From Cryomorphaceae bacterium (lineage in GTDB: Bacteria; Bacteroidota; Bacteroidia; Flavobacteriales; ECT2AJA-044): a DNA stretch of 64,000 nt. Below are positions 32,449 through 41,005 of this stretch, piece by piece (position 1 is the first letter of the stretch; each line of letters starts with the position of its first letter). The translations under genes and the position numbers were made by a program. Location of the stretch: positions 1,426,001 through 1,490,000 of the forward strand of contig CP059070.1 of NCBI GenBank assembly GCA_017798125.1. The letters run 5' to 3'. Below the pieces are notes generated by a model. That model was not told the DNA's origin, searched no databases, and was given only the letters and a program-made list of their open reading frames with translations.

Positions 32449-34890
32449 ATGAAACAAATTTGGAAGCAAGCTTGGCCGCACGTCTTGGCGGTCATTTTAT
32501 TTTTAACCCTCGCCTTTGCTTATTTTACTCCGCTCTTGGAGGGAAAGGTGTTGTTCCAGAGTGATATCGCCAATTACCGCGGTATGAGTAAGGAAATTTG
32601 GGACCATCGCGAGGCCTTCGGAGAGGAGCCGCTTTGGACCAATTCACTTTTTGCCGGAATGCCCGCATACTTCAACTCGGTGCGGTATCCGGGGAACTTG
32701 ATTCACACCGTCTTTTTTGAGCCTGTTAAGGCCATTCCCGCCCCTGCGAATTACCTCTTTTTACTTTTTGTCGGCTTCTACATTCTACTGGCCGGGCTTA
32801 AATACAATCCTCGGCTTTCCTTTGTCGGGGCACTGGCCTTCGGACTGTCGACGTACTGGTTCCTCATTATGGAAGCCGGGCACAACAATAAGACTTGGGC
32901 CGTGGCTCTTTTTGCTCCCGTATTGTTGGGGATATTGACCGTGTTCCACCGCAAAAAACTGCTGGCAGGTGGTTTGATTGCCGCCTTGGCACTGGCTTGG
33001 GAGATCGATGTGAACCACATTCAGATGACCTATTACTTGGGTATCGCGGTGTTCTTGCTCGGGATATTTGAATTGGTCGAGGCCATTCGAAAGAAGACGC
33101 TTTTACATTTCGCTAAGCAGGTCGCTGTTCTCTTCTTGGCCTTGGGATTGGCCGTTGGGGCTAATGCGAGTCGCCTCATCACCAGCTACGATTATGGAAA
33201 ATACAGTACACGTGGGAAGTCGGAGCTGACCATTGACGATGTTGCGGGAACGAATAAGACCGATGGATTGGATCGGGACTACATCACCGCTTGGAGCTAC
33301 GGGATCGCAGAAAGCATCAATGTCTTTATTCCCTATTTCATGGGTGGCGCCAGCACCGAGCCTTTGGATTCGGATTCGCACATGGGTGAGGCCCTTCGCG
33401 GCCGAGTGCCCAATCCGCAGCAGGTACTGGAGAATATTCCAACGTATTGGGGAGATCAACCCTTCGTGGTCGGTCCGTACTATATGGGCGCCGTGGTGAT
33501 CTTTCTCTTCTTCTTTGGACTCTTCTTTATAGAGGGCCGATACAAGTGGTGGCTCCTGGCAACTACCATCTTGATCTTCGCGCTCTCCTGGGGTAAAAAC
33601 CTCATGTGGCTAACAGATCTGTTCATCGACCATGTGCCCATGTACAATAAATTCCGAGCGGTGGCTTCCATCTTAGTCGTAGTGATGCTCACCCTTCCGC
33701 TGTTGGGTTTTATGGCTTTGAGAAAGCTCTTTTACGATGAGAATGTCGACACGGACGGGGCTATGAAGGCACTCAAAATCAGCGCAGGAATCACCGGTGG
33801 GTTCGCCTTGTTGATGGCTTTGATGGGTGGAAGCCTTTTCGATTTTGAAGGCCTTCGTGATGATGCCTTCGCCAATGCGGGTTTGCTTGGAGATTTGATT
33901 GCCGATCGCAAGGCCCTTATGCGGGCCGATGCCTGGCGTTCCTTCATCTTTGTACTCTTATCGGGCGGTGCGCTCTGGGCGTTTTTAACCGGAAAGATCA
34001 AGAGGGAAATGGCCCTAGGAGGATTGGCTTTGCTCATTGTGGTCGATTTGTGGACTGTAAATAAGCGCTACCTAAATGAGGAGGATTTTGTTCCGAAAAG
34101 ACGAATGGAAAGCCCCTTTACTGCGACCGCTGCCGATCAGCAAATCCTTCAAGATCCGGACATCAACTATCGCGTCTACCACTTGGGCGAGCGGCTCGAT
34201 GCCGGTGCACGTACAGCCTACTTCCACAAATCGCTCGGAGGATATCACCCGGCCAAATTGAAGCGCTACCAGGAGCTCGTGGACAACCAAATCAACCAGC
34301 GAAATCAGGCGGTGATTAATATGCTCAACGTCAAGTATTTCTTGGTTCCCGATCAAAATACAGGACAGCTGCGCGCTCAACAAAACCCCGGAAACTTGGG
34401 AGATGCTTGGTTCGTTGAAGAGGTGCAGATGGTGCCGAATGCCGATGCTGAAATGACGGCCTTGAACTCCTTTGACCCAGCCAAAACCGCGATTGTCGAC
34501 GAGCGCTATGCCGATCAACTTGAGGGGATCACGATTAAAAAGGACCCGAACGGCATTATCCGCTTACAGGAAATCAAGAGCAATAGGCTGGTCTATCAAA
34601 CCAATGGTTTCACAGATCAGGTTATGGTTATGAGTGAAATTTACTTCGGCTATGAAGGCCGAGGGTGGAATGCCTACATCGATGGTGAGCCTGCCGATCA
34701 CTTCCAAGCCAACTACGTGCTGCGCGGAATGGTCGTCCCAGCGGGTCCTCATGTGATTGAATTTAAGTTCGAGCCCGAATTGTACTACACCGGAGAGAAA
34801 ATCTCCTTGGCCAGTAGCGCGATCCTGCTGCTGGGAAGCATCGCTCTGCTTTTCATGCAGTGGCGCAAAACCCGTGAGGAAGAGGAATGA
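32449..34890 (+). CDS. YfhO-family multi-pass membrane protein
   Basis: 813 residues with about 12-13 membrane helices in the first 530 and two near the C-terminus (SLASSAILLLGSIALLFMQW). LEGKVLFQSDIANYRGMSKE and EEPLWTNSLFAGMPAYF are typical of the Bacteroidota branch of YfhO, a GT-C-like glycosyltransferase fold; the Gram-positive members take part in glycosylating cell-wall polymers. GHNNKTWAVALFAP and WEIDVNHIQMTYY look like conserved loops. Between the helix blocks lies a soluble beta-rich domain (about 570-770). The stop overlaps the next start as ATGA, so it is linked to the glycosyltransferase that follows; envelope glycan synthesis is the likely role. Confidence 0.82.
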   Translation: MKQIWKQAWPHVLAVILFLTLAFAYFTPLLEGKVLFQSDIANYRGMSKEIWDHREAFGEEPLWTNSLFAGMPAYFNSVRYPGNLIHTVFFEPVKAIPAPANYLFLLFVGFYILLAGLKYNPRLSFVGALAFGLSTYWFLIMEAGHNNKTWAVALFAPVLLGILTVFHRKKLLAGGLIAALALAWEIDVNHIQMTYYLGIAVFLLGIFELVEAIRKKTLLHFAKQVAVLFLALGLAVGANASRLITSYDYGKYSTRGKSELTIDDVAGTNKTDGLDRDYITAWSYGIAESINVFIPYFMGGASTEPLDSDSHMGEALRGRVPNPQQVLENIPTYWGDQPFVVGPYYMGAVVIFLFFFGLFFIEGRYKWWLLATTILIFALSWGKNLMWLTDLFIDHVPMYNKFRAVASILVVVMLTLPLLGFMALRKLFYDENVDTDGAMKALKISAGITGGFALLMALMGGSLFDFEGLRDDAFANAGLLGDLIADRKALMRADAWRSFIFVLLSGGALWAFLTGKIKREMALGGLALLIVVDLWTVNKRYLNEEDFVPKRRMESPFTATAADQQILQDPDINYRVYHLGERLDAGARTAYFHKSLGGYHPAKLKRYQELVDNQINQRNQAVINMLNVKYFLVPDQNTGQLRAQQNPGNLGDAWFVEEVQMVPNADAEMTALNSFDPAKTAIVDERYADQLEGITIKKDPNGIIRLQEIKSNRLVYQTNGFTDQVMVMSEIYFGYEGRGWNAYIDGEPADHFQANYVLRGMVVPAGPHVIEFKFEPELYYTGEKISLASSAILLLGSIALLFMQWRKTREEEE

Positions 34891-36182
34891 AACGCGTTCT
34901 GATCATCGCCTACTATTGGCCACCCGCCGGAGGAAGTGGTGTTCAGCGCTGTCTGAAGTTTGCCAAGTTCTTGCCAGAGTTCGACTGGGAGCCCGTGGTT
35001 TATACCTGTGAGAATCCAGCGGCCTTCACTTGGGACCACAGCTTGGAGAAGGACGTTCCGGAAGACCTGGAAGTCCACAAAACGCGAATCTTTGAGCCCT
35101 TTGAACTCTACAAGAAGATTACAGGGCAAGGGAAGGACGCCAAGGTGACCGACGTAATGGTCCAGACCGGACAGGAATCGACCATCAAGAAAGCCGCTAT
35201 TTGGCTCCGAGGTAACCTCTACGTCCCTGATGCCAAGGTCGGTTGGGTGCGCCCCTCTGTTCAATACCTCACGCGATACCTGCGAAAGAATCCCGTTGAT
35301 ATGATCCTCAGCAGTGGGCCGCCTCACAGTGTCCATTTGATTGGTCAGAAACTGCACAAGCAATTTGGAACGCCTTGGGTCGCCGACTTCCGGGACCCAT
35401 GGACCAATATATACTCGAATCGCTTTATGAAGCGAACGGCCGCTGCAGAAAGACGGGACTTGAAACACGAAACTTCAGTACTGCATGAAGCCAATGCCAT
35501 TTCGGTAGTTAGCCCCGGCCTGGAAGCGGAATTTGGAGACCGCGCTCAACGCGTCGCACAAATCTACAACGGCTACGATCCCGATGATATCCCCACCCCG
35601 AGTTCCGTTTCTCGAGAGTATTTCGAGCTGTGCTACACCGGGAATTACAAGGCCAACCAGGATCTACCCGAGCTGTGGAGTGTCATCAAAGAATTGAGCG
35701 CTGAAATTCCTGGATTCTCCGATGAATTCCGCCTTCACTTGGTAGGGAAGGTGGCCAACAATGTCTGCAATAGTTTGGGCGATGCGGGCATCGACTCCAT
35801 GGTTCGGTATACGGACAGCGTGCCGCATCAAGAGGCCGTAGAATTCATGGTGGACAGTGAATTGCTTCTATTCCCCATCCCGCTGGACAAGACGAACAAA
35901 CTCATTCTGACCGGTAAAATATTCGAATACTTGGCCTCCCGAAGCGAAATCTTGGGCATCGGCCCCGTGGATGGAAATGCCGCCCGAATCCTCTCCGATG
36001 CAGACCGTCACGGCATGATCGATTACTGCGATCGCGCTCAATTGAAGGATCGTCTTCGTACGAGCTTCCTTCGCTGGAAAGAGAAAGGGAGTGCCTTACG
36101 GCACGATGGTGATGCCCATGAGCGCTACTCACGACGAGGACTCACAGGTCAACTCGCTCAACTATTCAACGAACTCGTTTAA
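34887..36182 (+). CDS. Family 4-type glycosyltransferase
   Basis: 431 residues of GT-B fold. It starts RVLIIAYYWPPAGGSGVQRC, the glycine-rich N-terminal loop of GT4 enzymes, with ILSSGPPHSVHLIG, WVADFRDPW and ANAISVVSPGLEAEF in the first half, and FELCYTGNY, FPIPLDKTNKLILTGKIFEYLAS in the second, equivalent to the EGxGxPxxEAxA donor-binding region in a diverged form. Sugar and acceptor unknown. It overlaps the YfhO-like gene by four bases and is followed after five bases by a GTG-started gene. One GATG hairpin lies at 36091. Confidence 0.9.
   Translation: MKRVLIIAYYWPPAGGSGVQRCLKFAKFLPEFDWEPVVYTCENPAAFTWDHSLEKDVPEDLEVHKTRIFEPFELYKKITGQGKDAKVTDVMVQTGQESTIKKAAIWLRGNLYVPDAKVGWVRPSVQYLTRYLRKNPVDMILSSGPPHSVHLIGQKLHKQFGTPWVADFRDPWTNIYSNRFMKRTAAAERRDLKHETSVLHEANAISVVSPGLEAEFGDRAQRVAQIYNGYDPDDIPTPSSVSREYFELCYTGNYKANQDLPELWSVIKELSAEIPGFSDEFRLHLVGKVANNVCNSLGDAGIDSMVRYTDSVPHQEAVEFMVDSELLLFPIPLDKTNKLILTGKIFEYLASRSEILGIGPVDGNAARILSDADRHGMIDYCDRAQLKDRLRTSFLRWKEKGSALRHDGDAHERYSRRGLTGQLAQLFNELV
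36091..36108 (+). repeat. GATG-hairpin family copy
   Basis: GTGCC TTAC GGCAC GATG, perfect stem with four-base loop; sense in the glycosyltransferase gene (encodes SALRHDG). Confidence 0.75.
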
Positions 36183-36187
36183 CCACT

Positions 36188-37288
36188 GTGGAAACTCAGC
36201 ACATTGATCTATCCGCCTTTGATCACGACCCGGAACACTTCGGGGATCGAAGACTGGCGGTGACCATTAAGAGCTTCGATCTTCAGGCCATTCGAGCCCG
36301 GTACTTGGCGTCCAAACAAAACAAGAGTGGTCGTCGTGGCAGCGTCGAACGACGCGAAGCAGGAATTGGCGGAGTCGCCTACGTTGAGCTGCAGAATGGA
36401 CAGTTGAGGTCTGAAATTATTCATCGAATGAAGGAGCCTCGTGGTATTGACGCCTCGGGAGATTGTTTTGCCATCGCCGCCGAAAGCACGGTTTTTGTTT
36501 TTGATTCAGGAAGAACCTACCGACTGCATTATCCCTGGTTCAGCTACATCCACACCATTGCTTTTTCGCCGCACCGCGATCATACGCTGCTCATTGCTTC
36601 AAGTGGTCTGGACTGCATATTCGAATTTGATTATCGCTCGGGGAAGCTCCTTTGGGAATGGTACGCTTGGGAAAATGGATTCAATCAGAGCTTCGACGCC
36701 GAGGGCAAAGAACAATACCTCTGTCGAACACTCGATCAAAAAACCGCACTTGAGCAGGCTGGAAAAAAAGCAAAATGGATCAAGGATCCCGTTCAGGATA
36801 GCCTTCCAACGGCACAGCGAGCCGCTTTTATCAATTCGGTCGCCTACTGCAAAGATTCAGGATCGATTCTAGCAACTTTTTTCCACGAAGGGAAGCTGTT
36901 CTCTATTGATCGGAATTCTGGAATGGCCAGTCCTTTGATTTCGGATATGCGAAGCCCGCATGGTGGTAAGGACCTGGGAATAGCGTTCTTAGCAACATCG
37001 ACGGCCACAGGAGAAGTGGTGCTGCGGTCCGACTCTTCTGAGCAGCGTTTTCAGTTTCGCGAGCTGCCCAATAAGGCGCCTGAAATGGGATCATCAGAAT
37101 GGCTTCAGAACACCATCGCCGATGGCCATATTTACATCACTGTAGATTCCAATCGAAATGCCTTTGTTCTCTTTGATCCAAAAGCCAAAAAGTGGTCTTT
37201 AGTACCCTACGACCCCAATTGGGCGGTACAAGACTTGGTTTCGATTTCCTTCGAAACAGAGAAGCTCTTCGAATTACAACCCGTTTGA
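36188..37288 (+). CDS. Beta-propeller-like protein, possibly arylsulfotransferase-related
   Basis: 366 residues, no signal peptide, GTG start at 36188 five bases after the glycosyltransferase stop. Repeated four-stranded blocks (DCFAIAAESTVFVFDSGRTY, HTLLIASSGLDCIFEFDYRS) and the turn SGKLLWEWYAWENGF resemble six-bladed propellers of the arylsulfotransferase-like type (his-rich IHTIAFSPHRDHT, then a GKLLWE turn). I cannot point to a catalytic His with confidence. Its position after the glycosyltransferase suggests modification or sensing of the same glycan, for example sulfate transfer. That is inference. Confidence 0.7.
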   Translation: METQHIDLSAFDHDPEHFGDRRLAVTIKSFDLQAIRARYLASKQNKSGRRGSVERREAGIGGVAYVELQNGQLRSEIIHRMKEPRGIDASGDCFAIAAESTVFVFDSGRTYRLHYPWFSYIHTIAFSPHRDHTLLIASSGLDCIFEFDYRSGKLLWEWYAWENGFNQSFDAEGKEQYLCRTLDQKTALEQAGKKAKWIKDPVQDSLPTAQRAAFINSVAYCKDSGSILATFFHEGKLFSIDRNSGMASPLISDMRSPHGGKDLGIAFLATSTATGEVVLRSDSSEQRFQFRELPNKAPEMGSSEWLQNTIADGHIYITVDSNRNAFVLFDPKAKKWSLVPYDPNWAVQDLVSISFETEKLFELQPV

Positions 37289-37312
37289 TACGAGGGCATT
37301 TTTCTATCTTTC
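37285..37312 (+). promoter_or_regulatory. Probable promoter of the LamG-GH53 gene pair
   Basis: TTG (37285-37287, part of TTTG), 17-base spacer, TATCTTTC (37305-37312), one base from the -7 consensus; 20 bases before the ATG at 37333. It overlaps the stop of the preceding gene. Confidence 0.45.
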
Positions 37313-37332
37313 CAGTATCTAAACCTATACCT

Positions 37333-38694
37333 ATGACTACTGCCCTTCGACATAGCGTGTTGAGCGCTTTTGTTTTGTGTTTTGCCCTATTCTCTAATGC
37401 TCAAAACGCACTGAATTTTGATGGGACCGACGATTATGTTCAAACCTCTTATCCCGGCGTTTCAGGCACTGCGAACAGGACCTTTGAAGCTTGGGTCTAC
37501 GTGCAAAACTCTGCCTCGTCCAATATGTGTATTCTGGACTACGGATTGAATGCCGTGGGTTCTAGAAATACATTTTCTGTGGGCCCTGGTGATAAGCTTG
37601 TCTACATTTCTGGTGGAACCAACGCCAATATTTCATCACCTAACGGAACCTTTCCCATCGCTCAATGGAATCATGTGGCTTTTGTCCTAGAGAATGGAGT
37701 AGGGTACCTCTATGTCAATGGGACTCAGGTTGGAACGGGGTCTTTGACTACGGTAAACACGCCTACAGGACAAGCCAATATGACCATTGGAGAGCGTGTA
37801 ATGGGCGGCAGTATCCCATTTAGTGGAATTATTGATGAGGTTCGGATTTGGAACTATGCTCGTACCGCATCAGAGATTATGGGAAGTATGAACGCCGAGT
37901 TTTGTCAAATCCCCGTGGGACTAGAGGTATACTATAAAGCTAATTCTGGAGTAGCCTCTGGCAGTAACGCTGGTGTAACGACTCTTGTCGATGATGCCTC
38001 TGGGAGTTTCGACGGAACGCTGACCAATTTTGCTTTGAGTGGGTCTACATCGAACTGGGTGCTGGGTTCAGGAATAAGTTCTGGCAATACAACGGTTTCC
38101 TTTCAGGAATCTGCATGCAACCAGTACGTCGCTCCAAGTGGGGCGGTCTTTGACACTACGGGAATCTATACGGACATCATTCCCAACGCGGCTGGTTGTG
38201 ATTCCGTGATGACTATTGACGTGGATATTACCGAAGTAAACGTAGATGTGACCGAGAATGGCGACCAAACCCTTACGGCAAACCAAGGGGGTGCCTTCTA
38301 TCAATGGTTGAGCTGTACTCAGGGGTTTGCACCCGTATCCGGTGCAACCAGTCAGACTTTTGTGCCCACCCAGATTGGTCAATATGCTGTGGAGATTACC
38401 TACAACGGTTGTGTGGATACCTCGAATTGCTACAACATTACCAGCATCGGTTTAACGGAGTTCGGTCAGGAACTGCTCGAGGTATTCCCGAATCCGGCCG
38501 TAGGCCGTCTTCATCTTCAAGCAACGCAAAACGGAAGGGTATCGATCTTTGACGCTACTGGAAAATTAGTCTACAAAAGCCTAGATCGAGGGTTGACTCA
38601 TGAAATCGATTTAGAGGATTGGGCTCCTGGAAATTATGTCCTGCGTTTCAAGACCGCTTCAGGGGTCCACACCAGATCCGTACAGGTGCGATGA
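37333..38694 (+). CDS. LamG-domain protein secreted by the type IX system
   Basis: 453 residues from ATG 37333 (MTTALRHSVLSAFVLCFALF signal, cut near NAQ). A concanavalin/LamG-type jellyroll covers about 20-210 (ALNFDGTDDYVQ, FEAWVYVQNSA, AQWNHVAFVLENGVGYLYVN, IDEVRIWNYARTASEI), typical of carbohydrate binding or adhesion. A middle region has two Ig-like segments rich in Cys (FQESACNQYVAPSG, YQWLSCTQGFAPVSG). The tail LLEVFPNPAVGRLHLQ to HTRSVQVR is a type A T9SS sorting domain, so the protein goes to the cell surface or outside. The stop overlaps the GH53 start (ATGA). Confidence 0.9.
   Translation: MTTALRHSVLSAFVLCFALFSNAQNALNFDGTDDYVQTSYPGVSGTANRTFEAWVYVQNSASSNMCILDYGLNAVGSRNTFSVGPGDKLVYISGGTNANISSPNGTFPIAQWNHVAFVLENGVGYLYVNGTQVGTGSLTTVNTPTGQANMTIGERVMGGSIPFSGIIDEVRIWNYARTASEIMGSMNAEFCQIPVGLEVYYKANSGVASGSNAGVTTLVDDASGSFDGTLTNFALSGSTSNWVLGSGISSGNTTVSFQESACNQYVAPSGAVFDTTGIYTDIIPNAAGCDSVMTIDVDITEVNVDVTENGDQTLTANQGGAFYQWLSCTQGFAPVSGATSQTFVPTQIGQYAVEITYNGCVDTSNCYNITSIGLTEFGQELLEVFPNPAVGRLHLQATQNGRVSIFDATGKLVYKSLDRGLTHEIDLEDWAPGNYVLRFKTASGVHTRSVQVR
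38491..38507 (-). repeat. GATG-hairpin family copy
   Basis: Minus-strand CGGCC TAC GGCCG GATT, perfect stem; antisense in the LamG gene, at the NPAVGR codons of its T9SS sorting domain. Confidence 0.7.
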
Positions 38695-39746
38695 AGCCGC
38701 TCGGGATCATATTCGCCGCTATTCTTCTCATTTCTTGTGGAAAGGAAGATCCTGATCCATCGCCTAGCACTTCTTTGTCTTATCGCGGTCTAGATGCCTC
38801 GCTTGTGCCGCATATTGAGGGAAGAGGCGTTCAATACAAAAATGGAGACGGTCAAAATGAAGACTTTCTTCAGATTATTTCCGCAGCGGGTATGAATACG
38901 GTGCGATTGCGGTTGTGGTATGATCCCATTGATTCCCGATCAAGTTGGGATGAGGTATTGGCATTTTCGAATCAAATCAAATCCGAGGGCCTCAAGCTTT
39001 GGTTGACCGTTCACTACAGCGATACCTGGGCGGATCCAGCTCATCAAAACCCGCCCGCTGCATGGGAGGGCCTCTCCATCGAAGAGATGGAGGATAGTGT
39101 CTTCAATTATACCGCCCGCATTGCACAAGAAATGCAGCCGGATATCATTCAAATTGGGAACGAGGTCAACAATGGTTTTCTTCATCCACTGGGGCATCGA
39201 TGGAACTCGCCGGAGGGCTTTCATAGGTTGTTTGAGTCTGGTTCCGCAGCAGTTCGATCCGTAGACCCGGATATTAAAGTGATGCTGCAGTTTGCCGGAT
39301 ATCGAGGTTTGGAATCCATGCTTCTTGAAACAGATTCCCTGGACTACGATATGGTTGGTCTGTCCTATTATCCCATGTGGCACGGGAAAAGCCTTGATTC
39401 ACTTTCTTTGGCCCTCGCTTCCATCTCCGAGGAACATGAGAGAACAAGTCTGCTTGCGGAATTCTCCTACCCCTTCACCCTAGATTGGGCCGATTGGACC
39501 AATAATATCGTAGGTCTGGAAAGTCAGCTCTTACCGGACTATCCAGCGACACCTTCGGGACAAGAGCGCTACGTCCAAGACCTAGTGGCTTTGTTGAAGT
39601 CCACGGAGTCTGTGGGTATCTGTTATTGGGGAGGCGAGTATATCGCTTTTGACGGACCGCAATCTACGGAAGGCTCTCCGTACGAAAACCAAGCACTTTT
39701 TGACTTTAACTTTGCAGCGCAGCCCGCGCTCGAAGTCTTTGATTAA
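38691..39746 (+). CDS. GH53 endo-beta-1,4-galactanase lipoprotein
   Basis: Cleaves beta-1,4-galactan side chains of pectin (arabinogalactan type I). 351 residues from ATG 38691 with lipobox LLISC (Cys16), so it is anchored to a membrane, probably displayed outside. Family 53 signatures are GRGVQYKNGDG, MNTVRLRLWYDP and the catalytic pair Glu158 in IQIGNEVNNG (acid/base) and Glu257 in LLAEFSYPF (nucleophile). A terminal GICYWGGEYIAF closes the barrel. The start overlaps the LamG gene by four bases, so the binding protein and enzyme are made together. No SusC/SusD genes lie nearby. Its stop overlaps the convergent PIG-L gene by four bases. Confidence 0.93.
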   Translation: MKPLGIIFAAILLISCGKEDPDPSPSTSLSYRGLDASLVPHIEGRGVQYKNGDGQNEDFLQIISAAGMNTVRLRLWYDPIDSRSSWDEVLAFSNQIKSEGLKLWLTVHYSDTWADPAHQNPPAAWEGLSIEEMEDSVFNYTARIAQEMQPDIIQIGNEVNNGFLHPLGHRWNSPEGFHRLFESGSAAVRSVDPDIKVMLQFAGYRGLESMLLETDSLDYDMVGLSYYPMWHGKSLDSLSLALASISEEHERTSLLAEFSYPFTLDWADWTNNIVGLESQLLPDYPATPSGQERYVQDLVALLKSTESVGICYWGGEYIAFDGPQSTEGSPYENQALFDFNFAAQPALEVFD

Positions 39747-40375
39747 ACGACGTATCGAATCAGTTCGAACGCTTCGGCATAATCGGTATTGACTTGAATA
39801 CCACGGGTTTTGGCCAGTCCGAAAAAGAATTCATCGTTCATATAAGGCCGTCCTTTCTGCGAGCTGTATTCGTGTAAAGCCCTCATCTTAGCATCGATGT
39901 GGTTTCGATCCAAGGTGACGTGAAAGTTATTGATGACCGTCAAGTTGTTCCATGGGAGCTCATACCCAATCAAGGAGGCATGTTTGAATGCGCGGATACC
40001 TTCTCGGTGAATGACCTGGTGGTCCTGATGAACATCGTGGCTATTCGGCATCAAAACGAGGTCTGGATTGATCTCTTTCTTAAGTCCAAGTAGGGTGTCG
40101 AGAATCAACTGTCGATTCGCTGGAAATTCGCGCACCGGAAAGTCTAAAACGCGAACGTTATTGGGATTCAATCCCAAGATTCCTGTAGCCTTCAACAGCT
40201 CATGATACAACCGGTCTGGTTCGGATCCTTCAGGTAAACTCTTCAAACAGGGTGAAAAGGCTACATAGTGCACATCCTTTCCTTCTTCTGTCCACCGCTT
40301 CAAGCTTCCTCCTGCCCCAAACTCTCCGTCATCGGGATGAGGAGCTAAAACCAAAATCCTGTTCACTTCTTTCAT
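39743..40375 (-). CDS. PIG-L (LmbE-like) zinc deacetylase
   Basis: 210 residues with the N-terminal zinc motif LVLAPHPDDGEFGAGG (His, Asp-Asp) and the later HDVHQDHQVIHREG His motif (H-x2-H). Members remove an N-acetyl group from glucosamine-containing substrates, in glycolipids, small thiols or surface sugars. Its neighbour across the divergent promoter is a sugar N-acetyltransferase, so both probably handle the acetylation of an amino sugar. ATG 40375. The stop is shared over four bases (TTAA) with GH53. Confidence 0.92.
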   Translation of the reverse strand: MKEVNRILVLAPHPDDGEFGAGGSLKRWTEEGKDVHYVAFSPCLKSLPEGSEPDRLYHELLKATGILGLNPNNVRVLDFPVREFPANRQLILDTLLGLKKEINPDLVLMPNSHDVHQDHQVIHREGIRAFKHASLIGYELPWNNLTVINNFHVTLDRNHIDAKMRALHEYSSQKGRPYMNDEFFFGLAKTRGIQVNTDYAEAFELIRYVV

Positions 40376-40410
40376 AGGCGACTAAAATAGGCATTTACCG
40401 GCTTTTCCCG

Positions 40411-40418
40411 TATTTTCG
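40411..40418 (+). promoter_or_regulatory. Possible -7 element for the sugar acetyltransferase
   Basis: TATTTTCG, one base from TAnnTTTG, five bases before the ATG at 40424. No clear -33. Confidence 0.3.
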
Positions 40419-40423
40419 CCGCT

Positions 40424-41005
40424 ATGACGAACGAGTATTTTGCGCACGAAACGGCAGTTGTGGATGAAGGCGCGAGCATCGGAAAAGGCAGCAAGATTTG
40501 GCACTTTAGCCACATCATGCCTGGAGCTGTGCTTGGAGACGGATGTAATATTGGTCAAAACGTGGTGATTAGTCCCGATGTAGTCTTAGGAAAGAACTGC
40601 AAGGTTCAAAACAACGTCTCTATTTACACCGGAGTGACCTGTGACGATGATGTATTCATGGGCCCAAGCATGGTGTTTACCAACATTGTTAACCCGCGAA
40701 GTGCCGTCGTTCGTCGAGGCCAGTATGCGCGAACGCATGTGGGACGAGGAGCCAGTATTGGGGCGAATGCAACGATTGTTTGTGGTCATGACATTGGTCC
40801 ATTTGCCTTCATAGGAGCAGGTGCTGTAGTGACCAAAACAATTCCGGCCTATGCTCTTGTAGTGGGGAACCCTGCGCGTCAAGTAGGATGGATGAGCGAA
40901 TATGGTCATCGGCTCGAGTTTGATGAAGCGGGTCGCGCTCAGTGTGAGGAAAGTAAGGAGTGGTACAACCTAGAAGACGGGATCGTAAAAAAAGAAGCAG
41001 TATAA
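40424..41005 (+). CDS. Left-handed beta-helix sugar N-acetyltransferase (WbpD-like)
   Basis: 193 residues of hexapeptide repeats: SKIWHFSHIMPGAVLGDGCN, GQNVVISPDVVLGKNCKVQN, RTHVGRGASIGANATIVCG, IGAGAVVTKTIPAYALVVG. The sequence FTNIVNPRSAVVRRG matches WbpD/WlbB enzymes, which acetylate UDP-2-acetamido-3-amino-2,3-dideoxyglucuronate to the 2,3-diacetamido form for O-antigen. The stop and next start overlap (TAATG), and the next gene is a WbpB-like dehydrogenase of the same pathway. The partner aminotransferase (WbpE) is not in the window. Confidence 0.9.
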   Translation: MTNEYFAHETAVVDEGASIGKGSKIWHFSHIMPGAVLGDGCNIGQNVVISPDVVLGKNCKVQNNVSIYTGVTCDDDVFMGPSMVFTNIVNPRSAVVRRGQYARTHVGRGASIGANATIVCGHDIGPFAFIGAGAVVTKTIPAYALVVGNPARQVGWMSEYGHRLEFDEAGRAQCEESKEWYNLEDGIVKKEAV

